From Heliocidaris erythrogramma (Eukaryota > Echinodermata > Echinoidea > Camarodonta > Echinometridae), in the NCBI GenBank assembly GCA_025617745.1, contig CM046864.1, positions 28,768,199 to 28,832,198 on the forward strand: a stretch of DNA of 64,000 bases, given 5' to 3'. The notes below the pieces were generated by a model. It was not told the origin of the DNA, made no database searches, and was given only the letters and a program-made list of their open reading frames with translations. Below, one piece after another: positions 45,904-57,695 of this stretch; position 1 is the stretch's first letter; every line of letters begins with the position of its first letter. The position numbers were made by a program, and so were the translations under genes.

Positions 45904-46769
45904 AAAAATAATATAATCATGGATGCGCCACTCTTAATTTAATAATATATATTTATATAAGGATTTACCCGCACGCAATCTCATTTTATTAAAGCTTTTT
46001 CTGCCTTGACTTTTAACAGAATAAGGCCAATAAATTTACATTATAGGTCTATAATCCCTATAATTTCCGTAAGTCATGTCACATGAAATATTCTGATTTA
46101 ATAGAGAAATAAAGATAGCATTTTATTATTTTTTTAATAACTTTTCTCGACATTCCCGTCAAATATCGCAGTGTTTGCTAATATAGAGCTTAATATCAGG
46201 GAATATGTTTGGACACCCCCCCCCCCCCCATCACATAAATATTAATAGAAATTGCACAGCAAATAACTTTAACAAAAATACAAACATGTCTCCTAGCTCC
46301 ATGCACCCAACTCTCTCTCACTCTCCTCCCTGGTGCAGTTAGAGTTGATTCCTATCTGTTTTGTATTTGAAGGGACAATATCAAGATTATGCCCTTTACG
46401 GCTTTATCAAAGGCGATGTACAGAAAAAGAAGAAAAATAAAGAAAATACAATGTACAAACATCTTGATAAAGACTATAACCTTTCCCTCTCGGCCGATCG
46501 ACATATACCACAATATATACGTGTGCTTTATTTCGGGACTGGGCACTCTTCGTATTTAAACCCTTTCCTCACTACTACGGTAACTGGTATATCATTCAAG
46601 TTCCTGGTGGAGATCAGATGGTCGTGATCGTGTACGTGTACGGCTGAATCATTTGGAGCAAATCAGGGCTTCTTTAATAAGAACCGCTGCAATGCTTATG
46701 TGTTATTTATCTATCAGATTTTACTAAGCTTGTTTTTACGTCGAAATCGTCTGAAAACGCACTACATCA

Positions 46770-48122
46770 TTGGGTCAAAGCGAAATATCAGCTAGTTATT
46801 TGTGTAACATTGACGCCTTCTATCTGGTTGATTTGCGAACGATGCAGGACAGCAAAGGCAAACGACTAATACCATTTGGCATGGTACTAGTGGCATGCTT
46901 GACCATTGCAGTAATGTACAATGCTGACAATTATAAATTTATTAGCAATGGACAGAACGATGGATACCAGGCGCCCCCGATTGCTTCATACGCGTTACGG
47001 AAAAATAGCTGGGGAGCTAACCCGCCGCTTGAAAGACAAGCTAACGGAGATATTTCTTCCGGCATACACAATGAAACCATCAAGCCACCAACAAGTAACG
47101 TGACGATAACACCTTGTTACCGTCAGGTTCAGATCTGGAGAGGCAGCGGAAGCCCCCAAACGCCGGTAAACTCTGAATGTCCAGGGCTTGAATGTGGAAT
47201 TAGTTTTGTCCAAGATACAAGCTTTCAGACAATGGCGAAGAGTGTCGCGGTAGTCTTGTTTCATAGATCGCAATGGAATTGGGATCAAATGCAAAAGAGG
47301 CGTCCATTGAATCAGGCCTGGGTTTTCTATTCATTAGAGAGTCCTCGACATACTGGTGGAAATGCAATACCTCCCAGTCGTTATGATCACTTTTACAACT
47401 ACACAATGTCATACAGGCCGTCGTCAACGATATACGGTCCTTATGGTATGTATGATGACAGCCTTCCACAAGTATCCCCTGATGAAAGTCGAAATTGGGC
47501 CAAGGAGAAAACTGGTTTGGTGGTCTGGGCGGCATCCAATTGCGGAGTAGGTTCTTGGAGGCGTTATGACTTTGTGAAAACACTCGCAAAGCACGTCAGC
47601 GTGGATATGTTTGGAGCTTGTGGAAATAAACGTTGTGATAGGAAATCCGATGACTGCTGGAATCGCATCAGTACTTACAAGTTTTACCTGGCAGTCGAAA
47701 ACAGCGAATGCAGGGATTACATCACTGAAAAATTTTGGTGGAATTCTCTCTACCACAACATTATACCCATCGTCTATGGTCCTCCAAGGGAAGATTACGA
47801 GCGAGTTGCACCTCCACATTCGTTCATACATTTACAAGATTTCCAAAATTTTGGTGAACTTACTAACTATATAAATCTTTTAGATTCCAATGATACTTTG
47901 TACAATTCGTATTTCGAATGGAAACGACATGGATCAGTAAGAAAGGTCGGAGAAGGCGAAATTCTTACTGCGCCGTTTCTGTGTAAAGTAGTCTCGAAAG
48001 TTTTGGACCGTGAAAAGAAGTTTTCTAGTGGTAATCAGCTAGATGAAGAGGAGAATCCTTCCATTCATGGTTTTTGGTCAAATTCATGTATCAAACCAAC
48101 TGGCTTCCCGCATGACTTCTAA
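46770..48122 (+). CDS. Alpha-1,3-fucosyltransferase (GT10), single exon
   Basis: A 450-residue type II Golgi protein that should transfer fucose from GDP-fucose to N-acetylglucosamine-containing glycans. A membrane anchor spans residues ~33-50 after a short basic tail. The stem runs to ~150 with N-glycosylation sites at N101 and N110; others are at N210 and N374. Family motifs: WVFYSLESP (184-192), YNYTMSYR (209-216), the donor-binding box KFYLAVENSECRDYITEKFW (304-323) with NSL, then PIVYGPP, PPHSFIHLQDF (348-358) and YFEWKRHG. A second in-frame ATG at 46842 (residue 25) would leave an eight-residue tail, more typical of the family, and is a good alternative start. Where many relatives have YRRDSD the protein has YRPSST, which may alter specificity. 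No introns; GT10 genes are expanded in sea urchins. Confidence 0.94.
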   Translation: MGQSEISASYLCNIDAFYLVDLRTMQDSKGKRLIPFGMVLVACLTIAVMYNADNYKFISNGQNDGYQAPPIASYALRKNSWGANPPLERQANGDISSGIHNETIKPPTSNVTITPCYRQVQIWRGSGSPQTPVNSECPGLECGISFVQDTSFQTMAKSVAVVLFHRSQWNWDQMQKRRPLNQAWVFYSLESPRHTGGNAIPPSRYDHFYNYTMSYRPSSTIYGPYGMYDDSLPQVSPDESRNWAKEKTGLVVWAASNCGVGSWRRYDFVKTLAKHVSVDMFGACGNKRCDRKSDDCWNRISTYKFYLAVENSECRDYITEKFWWNSLYHNIIPIVYGPPREDYERVAPPHSFIHLQDFQNFGELTNYINLLDSNDTLYNSYFEWKRHGSVRKVGEGEILTAPFLCKVVSKVLDREKKFSSGNQLDEEENPSIHGFWSNSCIKPTGFPHDF

Positions 48123-48277
48123 ATTCAAACCTGACCTTTAATTATAATTATACGAATTTCTGTTTCTTTGTTTTTGTAAGTCTTTTTCGAAACATTTTAC
48201 ACAATTTTCAGAATATTGGGAACAGCTACTTAATATGTATATAATACAGTGCGTCCCAGAACAAAACGAAAAACTAA

Positions 48278-48283
48278 AATAAA
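48278..48283 (+). promoter_or_regulatory. Candidate polyadenylation signal
   Basis: AATAAA about 155 bases after the fucosyltransferase stop codon, the first clear one downstream. Confidence 0.55.
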
Positions 48284-49799
48284 GGGTAATTATGACCAAA
48301 CTATAGGCCTATGCTCTAAAACAATAATTTCCTATTTCCAATAATGTAGAAGTATTTGCTTTTGATTGATACCTTAATGATCATGATGGCATTCTTCCGT
48401 ACATGCTTACCGAGCAGCATCGATCATTTGCAAAACGACACGCTAACACCAAGTTATTGTGCCAGTTTTAGGATAACATGCAAACATGACCCGATATAGA
48501 AATATCAACTTTAAACCCGGAGGGGAGATTGTTTTCACGTGCTTCTTTTAATAATGAGGATGAGGACAATGCCCCGATAGTAAAATAAAGGATAGTTGAT
48601 TGTTTGAGAAAGGAAATTTTTTGTACCGAAACAGTACCTGCAATAGTTATGAACAGCGCCTTTTTCATTTTTGCAGAACCTCTTATAAAAGAACAAAGCG
48701 GATAGGTTATATTTTGCATAGAAATTAAAGTAAGGATAACCTTCCATTGTCATCGAATTTTAATGTGATATAAGGTCACATCAAGCAGTACAAATATCAG
48801 ATGATGTTACTTTTCGACCTAAGAAGGGTCACGTGTTCCATTCAAAGAGGGTTATTCATTGATTTGGGAAAATAATGGGGGTGTACGCCCCAGCCACCCC
48901 GGCAATTGGCATCGGCCCATTTTTAATGTAAATTCTTAAACTTTATTCTTTGCATATCATCACATAATAGGAATCGCTTGTGTCATATCTTTTATATAGG
49001 CCTATTACATTTCCCTTACGTCATGTTTTCAAGTAATATTATCTTGTAATCTCACTGAGGGTTTTCACGTGTTTACAAGAAAGCTGCCACAAATTGATTT
49101 TTACAGTGAAGCGTATATGAATTATTGCCATTAGTGTATCATTTGGAAGGATATTACTTCCTCTTTAAACAAAGAATTATATTCACAAGGCTCTTAGTTT
49201 GATCACATAAGCCTTTGTTTTGGGGATTCGTGTTTTTTTCCTGGATATAACCCTATAGTGCCAATCTATCAGAGATGTTGAGCTCGCAATACATGTAGTA
49301 TCGATACACCGCAACCAAAACTTAGTTCATTCTTGAAATGGATAATAATTGAATTATTTACTTGTTGATTTATTTATTTATCAATTTATTTATTAATTCC
49401 TTTTTTTTGGGGGGGGGGGGGGGTAGGTAGTCACTTTCAGAGCCACATAAAGCTTGCTTTACAAGGGAGCCCTGCTGTATATAATAAATATTACATAAAT
49501 ATTGCATGATGATAACAACGACATGAAATGAAATGAAACGTTCACTTTTCGATGATTTTTTCACATAATATGTTATAACAAATTTGCCTCCATAATTATC
49601 ACGGCATGTCTGCCTATCCTAAACGTTGGCTTTCATTTTAGCTCTATATAGAATTCAATTTTAGTCGGAGGGCCGGTTGATAAGTTCTGGTCATTCAATT
49701 TCAAAGTGAAAGAAACTTTCTGAAAGCAATAGGAAAAGGCTGATCAATTCTACATAACGATTGTTGTATACTGTGAGGTTTTGGAAACATCAAAATGAC
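48284..49799. other. Non-coding DNA downstream of the fucosyltransferase
   Basis: AT-rich. Contains a TTTATTTA tract and a G run at 49370-49425. No exon or RNA gene recognised. Confidence 0.55.
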
Positions 49800-50045
49800 A
49801 AGAAATTGACCCAATCTCGCTGAAAATCACATGCACTGCACACAGAAATGGTTATACGGGACTGCACACATTCATGTGGAATGAAGGTTCGGCCCCAAGT
49901 AATCCTGATATTTCTCCTTATATTTGGAATATGCGGCCATTTAAAGAGCGATCCTTTTCTTAAAGGGGACATTTCTTCTATGATGTTCTTTCAAACTAAC
50001 ATAACAGGAATGAGAAAGCTCACAAATTATTGTTCACCTTTGACC
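49800..50045 (-). repeat. Dispersed repeat family A, copy 3
   Basis: The reverse complement matches copy 2 (GAACATCATAG.AGAAATGTCCCC) and, further along, copy 1 (GTGTGCAGTCCCGTATA, then GTGCAGTGCATGTGATTTTC). The three copies together define an element of at least 245 bases. Confidence 0.72.
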
Positions 50046-50120
50046 TTTCCCTTCCCTTTAAAACTGCTGAGGAAAACATGAAAAAATAGACCAGCCTCCA
50101 AACCAATCTTCAGAGCTTGT

Positions 50121-50304
50121 CTAATGGGGTGTTGCAAGAAAGTTGCGATTGATTGCAAGTTGCAACTGATCGGTACTGACCAATCAAAATCATTGTTGCA
50201 AGCGCATCTTCTTGAATGGGCAGACCCTGAACCATTCAGAATGGTTGTTCTAATTTGCTTTACAATTTGCAATTGATTGCAACTTTCTTGCAACACCCCA
50301 TTAG
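50121..50304. mobile_element. 184-bp palindromic MITE (GGGGTGTTGCAAGAAAG ends)
   Basis: CTAATGGGGTGTTGCAAGAA and its exact complement form the ends; the inverted repeat continues through AGTTGC.ATTGATTGCAA. The centre is unique, and TA lies two bases inside each end. Confidence 0.9.
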
Positions 50305-52791
50305 TCTCCTGCAATCTCTATATACCACTCCTTACTTTCGAATCAAATTGTTGTTTTTATATGTTAAGCTAAAAGTGAGCTAACATTTGTGGAAAATATA
50401 CATATTTTATGCACTTGATTTGCATCAAGAATGTATTAATTAGACGAAAGGTTTTTGAGGGCTTACCAAATACTATACATGACCTTTAACACGTGTCCTT
50501 CGTGGAATCACGTTTACAATCTGTGCAATTGAAAATAAGGGGGGAAAAATGATTAGGGGACTCTGCGGGTGTCTTTTCTTAAACCTTAAGATTTTGTCCA
50601 ACTGTTTCATATATAGCGCCTTACCAGTTACAATGTAACCAACCAAAGCGCTTACACCTAAAGCAGCCTACACAATATTTCTGTAATATTCTGTAATCAA
50701 TTCCAATTTTTCATTTCATTTCATTATTGATCAAATTAAGGTCCTGTTTGATTGGTTTGATTGATATTTATATGTGCCAGTGTTGATCTTTTATTGTAAA
50801 TATGACAGCATTGGTCTTTTGACATTTGTCATGTGATTTATTGCCAATGAAATGGAAATTGAATTAAATTGATATGTCTATGAATTGGAATTGCCAAATA
50901 AGCCAACTTAACAATCTTTTATTTCTTAAGCTGAGATGAGTAGCTAACAGGCAAACGTGTTTAAAACACATTTAGTGATTAACTTCCTTCTAAGATCTGT
51001 TACCGTGCTCTACAAAGCCAGCACAAATTTGCACGTTTTAATTTTTAGTTAGAGCTCAATAAAAGTGTAGGCCTACTTAGTCAGCAATGTACCTTTTCAG
51101 AACTTATCTAAAAGCGTGGAATCTCTATGTACCCCAAAAGAAATTGAAGCATAAATCAATGTAAAAGTGTGTTTGGGTACTTTTAAAACGCGCGTTTGTC
51201 CGATCTGGTGTTTGTTGTATTGATTTCATATCTATATAATCAGTGGACTATGTTAATCCAGGTTTAACTACAGCCAATGGTTATTTATACGAGCCTTTGT
51301 AGTTAACCGGCTTAATTGAAACATAACTCTAAGTGAATGAATAGAGCCTCAGGTCTATATAGAAATGCGTCGTCGCCAGCATCAACATAATAGAAAGAGC
51401 TGCTCAAATTACCCCTGATTATGCAGACAAATACTTATTGTTGTAATCTACTCTTTTAGAATCAGACCAAAAGTTATCTTTAAAAACAGGTCCAGTAACT
51501 TTTTGTTGGGTTTGTTTTGCCGGGTCACATGTTCTTTTCATAAATACTGTCAAGACTCAAAGTGGTTCATGATGCTTTAAAGAAATCATATCCAAAGGGT
51601 TAACAGAATTACATTTTGTCATATCATGAAGACATTTGCATAAATTTAGGCCTACTTGACATGGCCTTTTAAATGATAATAACACATGGATATTACTGTC
51701 CGGTAGTGAAGGTCATTTCCTCGTGTTCCGGAAGCATTAGGTCGACAAAGGTTATCTGAATACATGTGATAAGTTTATGCGGGGAGGTCAGAACCTTATA
51801 GTTCTGTTAAAATCGACAATTTGCGGAACAGCTAAAAACTGATTCAACTGCATCTAAAACCAGGGGATTTCCCTGGTAAAACGCAGAATTCTAGGTAGCC
51901 AGGTGGGGGAAAAACATCTATTTCGTCTTTATTTTTCTGTTAAAAAGTTAAGTAGTTTTGAACGTAACTATTCTCTTATTTATCATTATTTAAAGAAAAA
52001 GTGGTAAATTAGAAACGTACATTTTACCAGCAAGCTGTGATAAATAAATAGTATCTCCAACGGGTTCTCTACATTCTCTATATCTAGCGAACGGTTCTAT
52101 ATATGGTTTCCTTGACAATGTAAGCGCATGATCAAAACTCAACTCCTATGACAAGAATACAAGTATGTACTTAAAGGGAGCGACAAGTCGCAATCTATGG
52201 GCTCTTTTACAGTTGGCTGCTCCTTTCTCTGGATCAAAGTCCAAAGCGACTTCAATTTATCGTGCGCAGCTAATAAAAGTTCGCACATTGACCCAAACTT
52301 GATTAAACAAGATCGCGCGTTCTTTATTCCAGTATTTGAATCTCATTGGTCGGTTGCGTATGGAGGGACGCGAGTTAATGATCGCGCGAGGAATCCGGCA
52401 ATAACATTCCTTCGGTAGCGCACGATTGGACCTGATTGTATCCGAATTTCCCCGAGTCAGGCCAACTGGTCAGGCCCATGGATTACGACTTGCCATTGAT
52501 TGACAAGGCATTATGTTGATCCGTCCTAAATACCATATGGAAAAGAAAAATACATTTTGCAGATCAAGACAAGGGAAGATACCAAAAATAAGATATTTTC
52601 ATTTCATTTAAATGAAAATATAAAGGAGACAGCGTATCGAATATACATGGACATTATTCATTTGCTGGCTGGTGAAAATACTACCAGCACGTTTCAACTA
52701 TAACCGATTTCAAGATAGATTGAGAGCCTTTCTCGCCATTGTGCAGAAAAGAAAAGGCCTGCAGCAAGGACGCCAGCGAGATAAAAGTTAT
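50305..52791. other. Non-coding DNA; GC-richer patch at 52190-52440
   Basis: No exon recognised. 50605-50660 resembles a degraded ATATAGCGCC...AGCGCTT retroelement tail. 52190-52440 has more CpG, an inverted CCAAT (CTCATTGGTCGG) and GATCGCGCG twice, so it could be regulatory, without further support. Confidence 0.45.
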
Positions 52792-54610
52792 GTTCACACG
52801 TAGTACATAGCATCGATGCTATGTTAGCATCGATACTATGTAAGTTTCAAAAATATTTCCAGTACGTTCAGACAGGCCGTGATCGACTTGCTTCTATCAC
52901 CCACTCGTGACTATTCATCGCTCACCCGCTGTCAAAACAATAATTACTGCGCCACACAGAGTGACCCGAGTATAATTGGTATGCATGGTCAAACGCGCGG
53001 AAGTTTTGTGTACAGGGGTCATATGATGCGAAGCTTTTGTTTTGAATAATATTTTATTTGTCTTCATAAATCAACATAATAACACAATAACAATTCATTT
53101 GTAATATCGATAATACAATCAAGTAGCAAATACATGTGTTATAATACTTAATTTTAAATAAACCTTGTACATGCCAAAATTGACTGAACTCGATCCAATC
53201 TTATGCCAAAATAAAACACATGCATGCACATGCACTATATTCTCTGCATGGTAAGCACATGTAAATCAATATCTAAAGACCACATCATACTTTAGTTAAG
53301 GTCTGATTCTCAAAGAGCAGATTCAAGGTGACAAATTGAGGATTAGAACTCAATGAAAATGTCTATGAAGGGATTATCAGATTGTCCTAAAACTTGGCAT
53401 ACTACATAGACATATCCTGTTTATCATAGTGCACAAGTATCAATGCAAAAACTTACTCCGGGAGATTTATGGGAGATTAAAATGAGAGAAGTATTCAGGG
53501 TCGTGAAAAAGAAAAGTAATACAACAAAATCCAGAGAAGACACACATAAGTCTGATAAAAAGCTGTCAAAAATACCACTCCTAGATTGTTTGGTGCCTCC
53601 ACATTTTAGATTACTTAAAGATAACATTTAACAAATTCATAGTGACGAAGCTTTTCGACCTGCACTCATCGGGTCACAACGCAGGAATGAGAGAATACAA
53701 GAAAATACAAAAGTCAAGGAAGTGTGTGTACATGCAGCGTCCCGGATATGATCCGGGCACGCTAAAATAATCGAAGCGCTTTGTTTTAGCGTGCCTGGAT
53801 CATATCCGGGACGCTGTACACACACTTCCTTGACTTTTGTATTTTCTTGTATTCTCTCATTCCTGCGTTGTGACCCGATGAGTGCAGGTCGAAAAGCTTC
53901 GTCACTATGAATTTGTTAAATGTTATCTTTAAGTTTTGTAGTACCAATCGTCTGTTTGCTTAGATTACTTAGAAAAAAAGTATACTCTTTCAGGAAATAC
54001 CCAAAACTAAAATTTGACCATGCATGCAAACCAAAACACATTGAGCTCTAACTGAAAATCACACAGTGCGACTTTTGGGTGGTTTTGTGGTGCCTGGTCA
54101 TAATATATAAAAAAGAAAAAGATAAAAAGAAGGAACCCCCCCAAAAACAAACAAACAACAAAACAACCCCCTTCCTTACCACACAGTATACACATTAGCC
54201 TACGTACCCCTATATACATTACATTACAATACCAGATGAAACAGACAGAATGATAATAGAAAAAAGTAGGGAAGAGGGTACATCACATGAATACATACAT
54301 TGCATTATATTATAGCACCACATGAAACAGACAGAATTACAATAGCAGCGAGTGAAGATAGCAGCGATTGCGCTCACATTACAAATAGTCACAAGCGCGG
54401 CCGGTGGGTGGTCTACCGCAAAGCGTCGATGCTATGTCGCTGGATCCTGAGATTTACTCCTGCTAAACTCGCTGCAAGAATAGTTTGGAAACTCGCTTCT
54501 ATCTTGTGACTATCTGCGTTCAGACAGCGTTTGGTCTCGACACTATCTGGTCTTAACCAAAATAGCATCGACACCTCGATAGCATCGATGCTATCGCTCT
54601 ACGTGTGAAC
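52792..54610. mobile_element. 1.8-kb terminal-inverted-repeat element
   Basis: Ends GTTCACACGTAG..CATAGCATCGATGCTAT and the complement at about 54575-54610, followed inward by a weaker match (GTTCAGACAG; TCTATC..CACTCGTGACTAT). No transposase frame. It hosts the 310-bp hairpin at 53619. Flanks show no clear duplication. Confidence 0.82.
53619..53928. mobile_element. 310-bp near-perfect hairpin MITE, TTAA flanked
   Basis: AGATAACATTTAACAAATTC at the left is exactly complementary to the right end, and the arms match almost base for base for ~145 bases up to a short loop around AATCGAAGCGCTTT. TTAA borders both ends (53615-53618 and 53929-53932). High arm identity implies a recent origin or arm homogenisation. 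Confidence 0.93.
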
Positions 54611-55417
54611 GTACCTAATGATACTTATGTTTATTTCCCTGTTTTACATTATGAACTGAATTGGATTCCTGTTTCCACTTGTCCGTGAACAAGTATTATA
54701 CATGACAAATGTATTTTCACGTGAGAGAATGGTACAAAGAAGTATACCGAGACGGGAATACAATTAAAAGGAAATATGGTGCAATAATAAATAAGTTCAA
54801 AGGGAATGGATAACTTTGTGGAGGTTTGATTGATAAATTGTTGAATTTTTATGTTTGTGTTGTATAATGATGTTCAGAAGGATAAATAAACGGCCGGGAA
54901 TATAAAGTGTTTGCAATATATGTTATTTTCAAACCGTACTGGGGTACGCTTTAGTCTTACACTGTAGTCTATGGGGGATAAGGTCTGGCATTTCCAGTCA
55001 CTTCCATATTTTCGCTTTTGTGAAGCACATGATGATGCGTTTAACATATATATTTTCCAGGGCTTCATGTTTACAACATATTACATACACTGATATCATT
55101 TAGGGCTATGCAGCTCGGATTATATCAAGCCTCTACAAAGTTACAGATTACCTTTAATGCCCTTTCATTTTGTATCAAAATGCCAGTACCCAGTATTGCT
55201 TATTTCCAGGTATTATCACGAAATTCAACATTGTATTTTTTATGTACTATGTACCTATGTTAGTGTGATATGTATTAAAAATGTGAAGTTACAATGTCGA
55301 TATTGAACATGACCGTCATAATAATATTGATAAATAATAAGCACACTTTCTCCGTTATCTTTATAATGATAATGAAAATCGTTTGTATAAGTATTAACGA
55401 TAAGCATGCTGTTTTAA
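54611..55417. other. Non-coding, nothing recognised
   Basis: AT-rich sequence without exon, RNA gene or clear repeat. Confidence 0.55.
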
Positions 55418-55425
55418 CAAATAAT

Positions 55426-55608
55426 GTGTGTGTGTGTGTAATTGGGTTTTTACAGACGTGTATCAATCAGATATGATTATTTACGTCTGGGACCGACTTT
55501 TAACGTCACCATCCGAAAGACGTGACTCAGTCTCGAACCTGGGTCTGCTGAATCAGTTTATAACTTCCACTGGTAGCTGGATTACAGGCGCACGCCACAA
55601 CGCCCAGT
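55426..55608 (-). mobile_element. 7SL-RNA-like SINE, copy 2
   Basis: Matches copy 1 throughout its 169-base body apart from a 5-base and a 3-base gap and few substitutions, with the same (CA)n tail. It starts at the same base (ACTGGGCGTTG). Possible short duplications are CAAATAAT at 55418-55425 and CAATTAAT at 55609-55616. Confidence 0.8.
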
Positions 55609-55616
55609 CAATTAAT

Positions 55617-57160
55617 ATTCAGTACTATAAAATGTTGAAACCTCATTCTTTCTTGTAAGTAACGTACCATAATCAACAAATGAAAATAGAGCGATGGTGG
55701 AATTTTCAGTGTTGGTTATATATTTTGAAAATAGCTAATAGAATAGCCCTGAGTGCTGCTCCTCGAACTGCTCTGTTGTACTTTATTGTTTTTTAACAGT
55801 TTATATGGATCAACTGGATAGCTTAGACCTCGGGGTGTTGCTGTTGTTATCGTATTCTACCTTAAGTTGTAAGTAATAAGAACTGCAGATATTTGTACTT
55901 TGACAGTATTGACTGGGAACCAAGTTGCCATATTTAACATATACTGTGTACACAACCCAGTTTAGAAGAAAGGGGGGGGGGGCAAAACTCATCTAAAATT
56001 AGTACACCTAGGCAAATTAACTTTTACTTAGAACCACTGCGCTCAAATTACATCCCAGCATTAGCAAATTGTGTAACACTTACTCAAAGTAGACCTGTAC
56101 CTAGACTGGTCTCTGGAAAATATCAACATGGAACCCCCACCTCATTCTTAAAACATCCCGGACAAGTCTAGCCTACAGAATCAATTAGAAAGGGCCTCAC
56201 CTGGGCCCTTTTTCTTTCAAAATATAACAGGGTCTATGCGTCTAAATCTAACTTAGATAACCAATCATCAACATACAGACTAAGTTGGATCTATTTCGAG
56301 GTTTACTAAAACTGTCAGCCATTGGCATTGACATCAGTCAAAAGATCATCTATCGAAACGTATCGAGATAGTCCCGCCCGAAAGTACGGGCAGCGTATTT
56401 TTTCTGGCAGGACTTGCGCCATTTATGTAGGGCTCTGGTCAAGAGGCCCTTTTTGAAGACTTTGAGAAAGACTACAATTTTAAGACTTGTATTTTCCCAA
56501 AGTTTCACCCTATTTTAATTTCAGCAAAAGAAAATTTTGTCAATACTGAAAATCCAATCTGATCCTGACGAGACTCGAACTCCAGTCACCCACATGACAA
56601 GCGCATCATTTATCCAAATGCGCCACACAAGCAACTGGAAGTCAGGTTCGCTCGTTTTATTATATCCCTACAATTTGTTTTTCATGAATATTCATGCTGA
56701 CTAGTCTTGACGAAATAAACCGTATTGTCACTTCAATTTGGCTCTCAAATACTGCCCTCTCTCGTCGGTGGCGCAAGTCCTGACAAATATATATATATAT
56801 AGCATCCGGCCGGGCAAGCCGTCACGAGTGACAGGGTGGTAAGGGAAATTGAGCTGCAACATTAGCTCATGACGATGAAAATTGAATTGAAATTTCGAGA
56901 GTAGATTACACATTGTTTCATGACATGCAGCTATGTAGAATACTTTCAAAAAGTAGAGAAATTGAAATAATTATATTACTCACAATCGCAGAACTTGTAA
57001 TAAATGTATTCTAATTTTCGAAAATTACGCATAAATACAGGTGTACTCACCTCTAAACTTTCCACAACTTTTTTTAATTTGTGCGGGTGACGTCAAATTC
57101 AAAGCCGAATGGTGACGTTACAGCTTATATGCAAATGAGGCAATCCGCGCGTGCTACGTT
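55617..57160. other. Non-coding DNA
   Basis: Holds a G run at 55973-55983, the tRNA-like segment listed separately and a (TA)n at 56785-56800. No exon recognised. Confidence 0.5.
56565..56635 (-). tRNA. tRNA-like segment, probably a SINE head or pseudogene
   Basis: On the minus strand TGGCGCATTTGGATAAATG resembles an A box and GGAGTTCGAGTCTC a B box, with a seven-base loop TTGTCAT between (GTC in the anticodon position). The acceptor and T stems pair poorly, so a functional tRNA is unlikely. Confidence 0.35.
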
Positions 57161-57173
57161 TTCGTCTATGGCC

Positions 57174-57456
57174 CGTATTCTGAACTCCGGTTTAACTTAA
57201 ACCATTAACTATGGGTAGCCAAATATGTCAAAACTTTTGTTTACACTGTATGTTCCTTATGTTTACTGGATTCTGGTCTCATGCTTTAATGGTCAAGAAA
57301 ACAATTGTACTTATCATTCCCAGACAGTTTTTAAAAGGAGTACCAAAAAGGCTGATAAATTGAATATCTACTGTTAGAGATCTGTGTCACACTTGGCTGC
57401 CCATAGTTAAACCACACATTTAGACCATGGTTTAAGTTAAACCGGAGTTCAGATAT
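57174..57456. mobile_element. ~280-bp MITE (TCTGAACTCCGGTTTAAC ends)
   Basis: TCTGAACTCCGGTTTAACTT, continuing AAACCAT, has a perfect 27-base complement on the right. GTCTATGGC occurs just outside on both sides (about 57163 and 57469) and may be a 9-bp target duplication, though the bases between it and the inverted ends do not pair. Confidence 0.82.
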
Positions 57457-57599
57457 AACTTTTAATTTGTCTATGGCGCGCATGCGCGCGTATCAATGGC
57501 CTTAAGTTCCTTATACAGAATGAAAATGACTTATCTTTTTTTTTTGCTTTTCACAGAATTTTGGACGGACAAACATACCTAATAATAAGTGATAACCTT

Positions 57600-57695
57600 T
57601 TTTTTTTTTACTTGTCAGGCATCATAGAGGAAAACTGGACCCCATAAAATTGCCCCCCTTGTTACAAAATCAAAATCCTGGCTACGCCACTGACT
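57600..57695 (-). repeat. Fragment of the CGTAGCCAGGAT repeat family
   Basis: The reverse complement reads AGTGGCGTAGCCAGGATTTT ... GGGGTCCAGTTTTCCTC, shared with 44940-45000 and with the ends of the MITE at 34130. Confidence 0.7.

Noticed and set aside
56565-56635. Functional tRNA-Asp
   Set aside because: A and B box-like motifs are present but acceptor and T stems do not pair well; a SINE head or pseudogene is more likely.
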